The notes under the pieces are model-generated. The model saw only the letters and a program-made list of their open reading frames with translations, ran no database searches and was not told the DNA's origin. DNA of 64,000 nucleotides, taken from NCBI GenBank assembly GCA_029261995.1, contig JAJDAF010000064.1, positions 186,001 to 250,000 on the forward strand, written 5' to 3'. Shown piece after piece: positions 18,048-24,534 of the stretch. The DNA is from Candidatus Zhuqueibacterota bacterium. GTDB lineage: Bacteria > Zhuqueibacterota > Zhuqueibacteria > Oceanimicrobiales > Oceanimicrobiaceae. Within the stretch, counting starts at the first letter, position 1. Each line of letters opens with the position of its first letter. The position numbers and the translations under genes were made by a program.

Positions 18048-18187
18048 CTCGTTCCCACGCTCAGCGTGGGAATGCATTCCGGGACGCTCCTGCGTCCCGT
18101 GCTTCTTCTAAGCAAGACGTGCAGGACCCCGTCACTGGACGCAGGAGCGTCCAAGTCTGTGTTCGCCGCGCGGAGCGTGGGAACGAG
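18048..18187 (+). repeat. REP pair (BIME-like) copy 3, upstream of the RAYT gene
   Basis: A 140-bp copy with both arms intact, starting CTCGTTCCCACGCTCAGCGT and ending GCGGAGCGTGGGAACGAG. It lies 24 bp before the GTG of the RAYT transposase and directly abuts the broken second avd. Copies 3 and 4 bracket the transposase gene. Confidence 0.92.
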
Positions 18188-18211
18188 ATTCCTTAGAAAC
18201 AGGAGCGTGCA

Positions 18212-18754
18212 GTGGGCCGCAGCCGCTACAAAATCTTCCAGGAAGACGACACAAACATCCCGCATTTCTTGACCTGCACCGTTCTGAACTGGATTCCCAT
18301 ATTCGCCAGTCCGGCAGTGACACAGGTTGTCCTTGACTCCCTGACCTTTCTGCAAGAAAACGGTCGGATGAACCTGTTTGCATACGTAATCCTGGAGAAC
18401 CATCTACACATGGTTGCTGCTAGCGATGATCTGGTCAAAGAAGTAGGTGATTTCAAATCTCACACCGCCCGACAAATTATTGATTTGTTCAAAGAACGAA
18501 ACGCCAGGAAGATTCTGGAGCAGTTGCATTTCTTTCGGAAGCAGCACAAGCATGACCGGCCCTACCAACTTTGGCAGGAGGGCTCGCATCCGGAGCAAAT
18601 TCAAGGCGTGGATATGATGCTGCAGAAGATTGAGTACATTCATAACAATCCGGTGAAACGCGGGTATGTTGACCAGCAGGAGCACTGGCGATATTCGAGC
18701 GCGAGGAATTATGCCGGGCTTGAAGGATCGATTGAGGTGACGATTGAATGGTGA
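18212..18754 (+). mobile_element. REP-associated tyrosine transposase (RAYT, Y1/IS200-like)
   Basis: A 180-residue single-domain HUH transposase gene. The HUH motif is ENHLHMVA (H64-L-H66) and the catalytic tyrosine is probably Y142 in IEYIHNNPVKRGYV, followed by HWRYSSARNY, the classic RAYT C-terminus. RAYTs cut and join single-stranded REP hairpins and are thought to spread them. The GTG start follows ACAGGAGC. REP copies lie 24 bp upstream and 44 bp downstream in the same orientation, so this is a complete autonomous unit able to mobilise the other two copies in trans. Confidence 0.93.
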
Positions 18755-18798
18755 TTTGACGGAGAGTGGCAGGTTCCCTCCGAGCCGTCGGCCTCGGT

Positions 18799-18934
18799 CT
18801 CGTTCCCACGCTCGGCGTGGGAATGCATTCTGGGACGCTCCTGCGTCCCGTGCTCTTATGAGCCGACTTAACGGGCCCTGCCACTGGACGCAGAGCGTCC
18901 TGTCTGCATTCGCCACGCGGAGCGTGGGAACGAG
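18799..18934 (+). repeat. REP pair (BIME-like) copy 4, downstream of the RAYT gene
   Basis: A 136-bp copy starting CTCGTTCCCACGCTCGGCGT and ending GCGGAGCGTGGGAACGAG. Compared with copy 3 it has lost a G in the third hairpin (GACGCAGAGCGTCC) and two bases nearby, so its right arm is slightly damaged. It closes the REP-RAYT-REP unit. Confidence 0.9.
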
Positions 18935-19149
18935 ATCGACTCCTGTACGACTGGCGAGGTTGGAAATATGCCTGTGGTTTCACGGAGCGCAGTCTGGCCC
19001 GGGTGGTCAAACAGGCCGAAAGATAGCGCAATGCGAGCCCCGCCAATTTGCAAAAGGCTTCGGCCGGGGGGGCTCGCCGATGGAATAGAAGTCACTTCTT
19101 CCGCGTTGTTAATCTCCGATTGCGCGCCACTCTTGCATTGCGAATTCCG

Positions 19150-19178
19150 TTGACAAGCCCGGCATCATTTGCTAGATT
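19150..19178 (+). promoter_or_regulatory. Candidate promoter of the Rieske-TPP enzyme gene
   Basis: TTGACA (perfect -35) and TAGATT are separated by 17 bp. Transcription would begin near 19185, giving a leader of about 58 bases before the ATG at 19243. The DNA between REP copy 4 and this site (18935-19149) shows no gene I can support. Confidence 0.6.
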
Positions 19179-19242
19179 GTGAGCATCCACAAGAGCCAAA
19201 GCGCAAAAATAACCTTCCCAGCAAATCGAAGAGGAAAAGATT

Positions 19243-21192
19243 ATGGCAAGCAAAGCCGGACTTACATGGTACCGTGTTCTCGACAAAGATGAGTTGCCCG
19301 AAGGCCGGGTCAAAACGGTTGCGGCCGGCCACAAAAGCCTGGCCATGACCCATTTCGAAGGAAAGCTCAGTGCCCTGGAGAACGGCTGTCCGCATCAGGG
19401 TGGGCCGCTCGGCGAGGGCTCCATCGAGAACGGCTGGCTGCGCTGCCCCTGGCACGGCTGGGACTTCCACCCGTGCACCGGCAATTCTCCCGGCGGCCAC
19501 GATGATGGCGTGGAAGCTTTTCCCGTGGAGGTCAGAGACGACGGCATTTATGTCGGGCTGGCGCAAGAGGATGCGCACCAGCGCACCGTCACCGATGTCA
19601 TGGTGGAAACCATGCTCAACTGGGGAGTGAACGTGGTTTTCGGCATGGTGGGCCATTCCAATCTCGGGCTGGCGGATGCGCTACGGCGGCAGGAGGAGAA
19701 AGGCAATTTGACTTACATCGGCATCCGCCATGAAGGCGCGGCTGCGTTTGCTGCTTCAGCGTACGCCAAACTTACGGGTCGGCCGGCTGCCTGCCTGGGC
19801 ATCGCGGGTCCGGGTTCCACCAATCTGCTCACCGGCTTGTGGGACGCCAAAGTTGACCGCGCACCCATTCTGGCTTTGACCGGCCAGGTTGACGCCCAGG
19901 TGGTTGGTCCGGGCGCTTTTCAAGAAGTCGATCTGGCAGCGGCCTTTTCGGCGGTTGCTGAGTTCAGCCAGACGGTTCTTCACACCAGCAAGCATGCCGA
20001 GCTGGTGAATCTTGCTGTCAAGAACGCGCTTCTGAAACGGGACGTCGCCCATTTGATTTTTCCGGATGAAGTGCAGGCCGCTCCTGCGCCCGAATATGCC
20101 AAGGCCGGCGGCCCCGGTGGCCGTTTGACGCCTCTGGAGATTACGCCACCGCCGCAGGCCCTTGCCGAAGCAGTTGATTTGCTGAAGAAATCCAAACGGC
20201 CCGTCATGGTTGTGGGGCACGGCGCGCGTTTCAACATGCCGGCGATTTTAAAGCTTGCCGAGGCCTTCAGAATCCCGGTGATCACGACCTTCAAAGGCAA
20301 AGGCTTGATCCCGGACCGCCATCCGCTGGCTTGTGGCGTTCTGGGCCGCAGCGGCACACCGATCGCGAGCTGGTTTATGAATGAAGCGGATGCCATGCTG
20401 GTGCTCGGGGCTTCTTTTTCCAACCACACGGGTATTTCGCCGAAGCTACCAATCGTTCAAGTGGACTTTGATGCGATGACCCTGGGCAAGTTCCACTCGG
20501 TGACGGTGCCGGTGTGGGGAGAAATCGGCGTGGTGGTAGAGCTGTTGCGTGAACGGCTGCAAGGCAAGATGAAGAACATCGACCAGAGCGCAGAAGTGGC
20601 AGAGCGCTGGGCTATCTGGCGTTCTGAAAAAGAACGCCGGCTGCTCGACGACCGTGGCCGCGGCGTTAGTTCCGTTGCGGTTTTTGACGCCATGAATCGC
20701 CACGTGCCCGAAAATGCCGTGATTGCGGTAGACGTCGGCAACAACACCTATTCGTTCGGACGCTATTTTGAGTGCAGCGCACAATCGGTTTTGATGTCCG
20801 GCTATTTGGGTTCCATCGGATTTGGCTACCCGGCCGCGATGGGCGCCTGGGCGGCGGCTCCGGACCGCCCGATCTTTGCGGTGACCGGCGACGGCGGCTT
20901 TGGCCAGTACGCCATGGAGCTGACCACCGCCGTCAAGTACAAAATGCCCATCAAGCACGTCCTGCTCAACAACAGCGAGCTTGGCAAGATCTCCAAGGAG
21001 CAGAAAGCCGGTCAGTGGGATGTCTGGCAGACCGCGCTGCACAATCCGGATTTCTCGAAGTTTGCCCAGAACTGCGGCGCACTTGGTATTCGGGTCACCA
21101 AAAAATCTGAGCTGGACAGCGCGATGCAGGAAATGGTCGCGCACGACGGCCCGGTGATGCTAGAAATTGTCACGGATGCCGAATTGATTTAG
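19243..21192 (+). CDS. Rieske ferredoxin fused to ThDP-dependent enzyme (acetolactate synthase/pyruvate oxidase type)
   Basis: A 649-residue fusion. Residues 1-105 are a Rieske domain with C49-x-H51 and C68-x2-H71 (CPHQGG and CPWHGW). The rest is a full-length ThDP enzyme of the acetolactate synthase/pyruvate oxidase class: cofactor-activating glutamate E164 in IRHEGAAAFAAS, GIAGPGSTNLLTGL, central domain (VMVVGHGARF), and the ThDP/Mg motif GDGGFGQYAMELTT ending in LLNN. It would decarboxylate a 2-oxo acid and may pass electrons to the Rieske cluster. Exact substrate unknown. It has its own promoter-like sequence and a GAAGAGGAAAAG site upstream. It is the second Rieske-enzyme fusion in this window. 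Confidence 0.87.
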   Translation: MASKAGLTWYRVLDKDELPEGRVKTVAAGHKSLAMTHFEGKLSALENGCPHQGGPLGEGSIENGWLRCPWHGWDFHPCTGNSPGGHDDGVEAFPVEVRDDGIYVGLAQEDAHQRTVTDVMVETMLNWGVNVVFGMVGHSNLGLADALRRQEEKGNLTYIGIRHEGAAAFAASAYAKLTGRPAACLGIAGPGSTNLLTGLWDAKVDRAPILALTGQVDAQVVGPGAFQEVDLAAAFSAVAEFSQTVLHTSKHAELVNLAVKNALLKRDVAHLIFPDEVQAAPAPEYAKAGGPGGRLTPLEITPPPQALAEAVDLLKKSKRPVMVVGHGARFNMPAILKLAEAFRIPVITTFKGKGLIPDRHPLACGVLGRSGTPIASWFMNEADAMLVLGASFSNHTGISPKLPIVQVDFDAMTLGKFHSVTVPVWGEIGVVVELLRERLQGKMKNIDQSAEVAERWAIWRSEKERRLLDDRGRGVSSVAVFDAMNRHVPENAVIAVDVGNNTYSFGRYFECSAQSVLMSGYLGSIGFGYPAAMGAWAAAPDRPIFAVTGDGGFGQYAMELTTAVKYKMPIKHVLLNNSELGKISKEQKAGQWDVWQTALHNPDFSKFAQNCGALGIRVTKKSELDSAMQEMVAHDGPVMLEIVTDAELI

Positions 21193-21253
21193 CCGGATTA
21201 TTCCCAAATATTCATTTCATACACAAAGTGCTGGGAAAAAATGTGTGTCGTAG

Positions 21254-21339
21254 ACATCCCCCTGATTTGTTCGGTGGACGATTCTCCCTTTGAAGGGAGA
21301 CAGGTTTTCGCTCGTCCAGAGCGAAAAGCAGAGGGATGT
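21254..21339. repeat. Small inverted-repeat element (MITE- or REP-like)
   Basis: An 86-bp element with ends ACATCCCCCTG and CAGAGGGATGT, inverse complements at 10 of 11 positions. Inside are two more hairpins: TCTCCCTT/AAGGGAGA (21283-21300) and TTTTCGCTC/GAGCGAAAA (21305-21327). It sits in the otherwise empty 322-bp gap between the Rieske-TPP gene and the YtxJ-like gene. Only one copy is seen here. Confidence 0.6.
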
Positions 21340-21514
21340 AGGATTGACCGCCTTAGTGAGAGAAGCTGAGCAGACCGAAACGGAGCTTTCACAGACGTTG
21401 TGACCGCCGGCAGACGCTACGAACGCTGTTTCCTGTTTTTGCTGGAATGGATCCCGGCGAAAAGCAGTTGGTAGTATTTGTTCTGACAATCACGCGACAA
21501 CGAGGAATATCTGA

Positions 21515-22234
21515 GTGAACTGGAAACTGCTTACATCCATTGACGGACTCGACAAAATAGATGCTGAATCTGCCGACAAACCTGTGGCGATTTTCAAGCA
21601 CAGCAACAGTTGTCCCGTCAGCGCCTATGCCAAACATTCGCTCGAACAAAAGTGGGATCTCGACGACGATGAAGTGAGCATCTATCATCTTGACTTGCTG
21701 GCGCACCGCGATGTTTCGAATGAGATTGCCCGCCGGTTTGGCGTGCGGCACCAGTCGCCACAGGTTCTTTTGATTCGCGAGGGTCGCTCGGTCTACAATT
21801 CATCGCATTCAGCTATCTCGGTCCGTGGCATTCGCTCGGCGCTTGCGCGGCCCGTGGGTGACATGCCCGACCCCGAGCAAATACAGTCCGTCAGCAATCC
21901 GCCGCGGAAACACGTTCGAATAACTCATCGCAGCAGCGGACTTAAGCTTGCCGACGGGCCCCTGGGCTGGGGCATCACCACATTCGAAGGCAATTTTTAC
22001 ATCAGCAGCAAATATTTGCAAACAGACAGGCTGAAGCCAAACTTCATCCCTGGAGTCTGCCTGTACAAGTTTCTCTACGTCTGGCTCGACTTGCATCTCG
22101 AAAGCGGAGAAAAGGTGAGCAACCTGGGCTGGAAATACTGGCTGCCGAATCCGCTGCTGCCGTTCATCTGGTATCGTGTGGCTCTGCCTGCGAGCCGCCC
22201 CGAGCTGCTGGTTGAGCAGTACGAAGCAGGGTAG
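21515..22234 (+). CDS. YtxJ-like monothiol protein with extra C-terminal domain
   Basis: A 239-residue protein. The first about 105 residues match the bacillithiol-linked YtxJ/BrxC thioredoxin-like family: IFKHSNSCPVSAYAKHSLEQ (single redox Cys), RRFGVRHQSPQVLLIREGRS and SSHSAISVRGI. The last about 115 residues (GWGITTFEGNFYISSKYL, then GVCLYKFLYVWLDLHLESG and LPFIWYRVALP) form a separate domain that I do not recognise. Usual YtxJ proteins are only about 110 residues. The likely role is thiol-disulfide exchange with low-molecular-weight thiols. The GTG start follows CGAGGAAT. Confidence 0.75.
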   Translation: MNWKLLTSIDGLDKIDAESADKPVAIFKHSNSCPVSAYAKHSLEQKWDLDDDEVSIYHLDLLAHRDVSNEIARRFGVRHQSPQVLLIREGRSVYNSSHSAISVRGIRSALARPVGDMPDPEQIQSVSNPPRKHVRITHRSSGLKLADGPLGWGITTFEGNFYISSKYLQTDRLKPNFIPGVCLYKFLYVWLDLHLESGEKVSNLGWKYWLPNPLLPFIWYRVALPASRPELLVEQYEAG

Positions 22235-22306
22235 TCTCTGACCGGAGCAATGATGGCGCTCCGGTGATTCCGAGTTGATTCTCATCTTGCGAAAGGAAGT
22301 AGAAAA

Positions 22307-23152
22307 ATGGCTGAGATAAATCTGCCAGCGTTGTCACTGCATGAATGGCAAACAACCCGCGACACGATTCACAAGTACTCGCTTGTCATCGGTGAAATTC
22401 GGGCCGCGCTCACACCACGCAGCAAACATTGGTGGCACATCAACTTGCGGCCCGGTGTCACGGGATTGACAACGCCACCCGTGCCGGTGGCGAAGGAAGA
22501 TGTTTCCGCCAGCTTTAAGATGTTGATGGATTTCACTTCGCATGAATTGCAGATCATCGCCAGCAGCGGAGAGCGGCGGCAGGTTGCCTTTGCCGGTCAG
22601 CCGCTGGCAATCTTCCGGGATGAAGTTCTGGCTGAGCTGAAGACACTTGGCATCGAGCCCGGGATAGACGGCAGCCAGTTCGCCGCCACCGAAACTTTGC
22701 ACTACGACCGGGCCGCCGCTGCCAGATTCTGGCAAGCTCTGAATCAGATTACCGGTGTCTTCTTCGAATTCAAGTCAGGGCTGAGGCAGGAGACCAGCCC
22801 ACTCGGTCTGTGGCCCCACCACTTTGACATGGCGTTTGTCTGGTTCTCTGGTCGTCTGGTTCCGGGCCAGGATGCAAATGATGAAGACCACGCGGATGAG
22901 CAAATGAGCTTCGGGTTTTCGACCGGCGATGAAGCCATTGCGGAGCCTTATTTTTATCTGTCAGCCTACCCGATGCCGGATAAGCTCAAAGACGCTGTGT
23001 TGCCGGAAGGCGTGAGCTGGTACAGCGATAGCTGGCAGGGCGCGCTTCTCAAATATGACACCCTGGTGCAATCTGAGCGGCCGCGGCAGCTTCTGCTCAA
23101 CTATCTGCGGACCGTACAAAGCGCCGGTTCGGCATTGATGCTTGGCAAGTAG
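22307..23152 (+). CDS. DUF5996 family protein
   Basis: A 281-residue protein with the DUF5996 pattern: LHEWQTTRDTIHKYSLVIGE, SKHWWHINLRPGVTGLTTPP, then PLGLWPHHFDMAFVWFSGR and PEGVSWYSDSWQGALLKYDT. The conserved Trp/His-rich motifs suggest a binding or enzymatic fold, but the function is unknown. The ATG lies 72 bp after the YtxJ-like gene, preceded by GAAAGGAAG, so both are likely one transcript. Confidence 0.85.
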   Translation: MAEINLPALSLHEWQTTRDTIHKYSLVIGEIRAALTPRSKHWWHINLRPGVTGLTTPPVPVAKEDVSASFKMLMDFTSHELQIIASSGERRQVAFAGQPLAIFRDEVLAELKTLGIEPGIDGSQFAATETLHYDRAAAARFWQALNQITGVFFEFKSGLRQETSPLGLWPHHFDMAFVWFSGRLVPGQDANDEDHADEQMSFGFSTGDEAIAEPYFYLSAYPMPDKLKDAVLPEGVSWYSDSWQGALLKYDTLVQSERPRQLLLNYLRTVQSAGSALMLGK

Positions 23153-23414
23153 AGCAACTGCGCCTCCGGTGGCCGGCGTTGTGCTAGCTTGTCTCCGGAG
23201 GTGGAACGATTGCGAAACAGAGAGCCCCGTTTCTCGTTATTAAGAATTGTCATCGGGAATGTCCAGCCCCGGGATGGTCGTCATCTTGACTCATTTGCCG
23301 GATTATCAACACTTTAGCCCATCGCCGCTCCCCTCTCCATTTTTAGGTACACACTTTGCATGACTCCGGACTGTCGCTGCTCTGAAGCTGTGACAGTCAA
23401 GCCGGAGAAATGAA

Positions 23415-24089
23415 ATGTTACCCATAAAAGAATCGCAATTTGACCTGAGATTACATTACCGCAAGACGCTCGAGATTGCGCTGGTCGCCTCTCTAGTCCT
23501 GCACATTGGCATGTTCAGATTTGTGCCGAACGTCGGCGGCGATCTTGACCTCAACAAAGCAGTTGCCATCGACATAGAGGTTGAAGACATCCCGCAAACG
23601 GAGCAGGTTCGAAACCTGCCGCCGCCGCCGAAGCCTTCTATTCCTGTGCCGACAGAAGACGAAATGGTACCTGAAGATCTGACCATCGAAACAACCGACC
23701 TCGACTTCAGCGCCCTGCCGCCACCGCCACCGCCAAGCGAAGACCCTTTGGACCAGGGCTATGCTTTTATTGCGTATGATGAGCCGCCGGCGCCAATCGG
23801 GGGCTATGCCGCCATTCTGCGCAACCTGCGCTACCCCGAGATCGCCAGAAAATCAGGGATGGAGGCTACCGTGCTGGTAGGTGTTTTGATTGGCGCGGAT
23901 GGGACGCCGTTGAAAACCCAGATAATGAGCCCGGCAAAAGCGGACCTCGGATTTGAGAAGGCGGCCACCGATGCAATCATGGCCACTAAATGGCGGCCGG
24001 CAAAACAGCGCGACCGCGCAATCAAGGTTTGGGTCAGCGTGCCAATTCGTTTCAAACTGCGTGCGTCCAGCGACAAACCGTTGAGTTGA
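23415..24089 (+). CDS. TonB family energy-transducing protein
   Basis: A 224-residue protein: short cytoplasmic start, one membrane helix at about 20-36, an acidic and proline-rich periplasmic linker (NLPPPPKPSIPVP, PPPPPPSEDP), and a C-terminal TonB domain (about 135-220: GGYAAILRNLRYPEIARKSG, VLIGADGTPLKTQI, ATKWRPAKQRDRAIKVWVS). It would carry proton-motive energy from ExbBD to outer-membrane receptors such as the one at 24535. No exbB/exbD is present nearby. A close paralogue lies at 52726. Confidence 0.9.
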   Translation: MLPIKESQFDLRLHYRKTLEIALVASLVLHIGMFRFVPNVGGDLDLNKAVAIDIEVEDIPQTEQVRNLPPPPKPSIPVPTEDEMVPEDLTIETTDLDFSALPPPPPPSEDPLDQGYAFIAYDEPPAPIGGYAAILRNLRYPEIARKSGMEATVLVGVLIGADGTPLKTQIMSPAKADLGFEKAATDAIMATKWRPAKQRDRAIKVWVSVPIRFKLRASSDKPLS

Positions 24090-24534
24090 TGCCGCTGCTG
24101 ACTTTGGCGCCCCGCGTTTCCGGGTGAGATTCGGGGCTTTGCAGCTTGATATCAAAGGTCGCGCTACGCGCAAAAAGCGCTTGTGCCAACCCATTTGATT
24201 TCCTATCTTGTGACAACCGCAATTAATCAGGAGAGCATCTCAGTATTCCCCTTTGTTACCGCTTGAACAAGTCTGCGTGAATGTCTGGCTTCATGACATC
24301 CGCCGCAGATCCCCAGTTACAAGAGAAGGTTTTAATCATATTAGAATGCAGGCCCAGTAACGTCGCGTCGAGGATGAGCGCACTTTTGGACGTGAGTCGG
24401 CTGGACAAACAGGACACCCAAGTCGAAGCGGGCCACATCGAGAATTTGATCCTCACCCATTTCAAGGAGTAGAACGCCCTCGTCAATTGCTATCGGAATT
24501 CACTTTTGCGCTGATTTGAAACCGGAGGGCCAAA
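24090..24534. other. Intergenic region; only a doubtful small ORF
   Basis: A possible hairpin GCCCCG...CGGGGC at about 24110-24138 follows the tonB gene but has no T tract. A 63-codon frame at 24281-24472 (starting MSGFMTSAADPQLQEK) lacks a good ribosome-binding site and resembles nothing I know. I see no RNA gene. Confidence 0.4.

Noticed and set aside
18935-19149. Remnant of the missing reverse transcriptase after REP copy 4
   Set aside because: Translations in all frames show no RT motif or likeness to the C-terminal part of DGR RTs.
24281-24472. 63-codon frame before the TonB receptor gene
   Set aside because: No good ribosome-binding site and no similarity to anything I recognise. An overlapping minus frame of like length is equally plausible.
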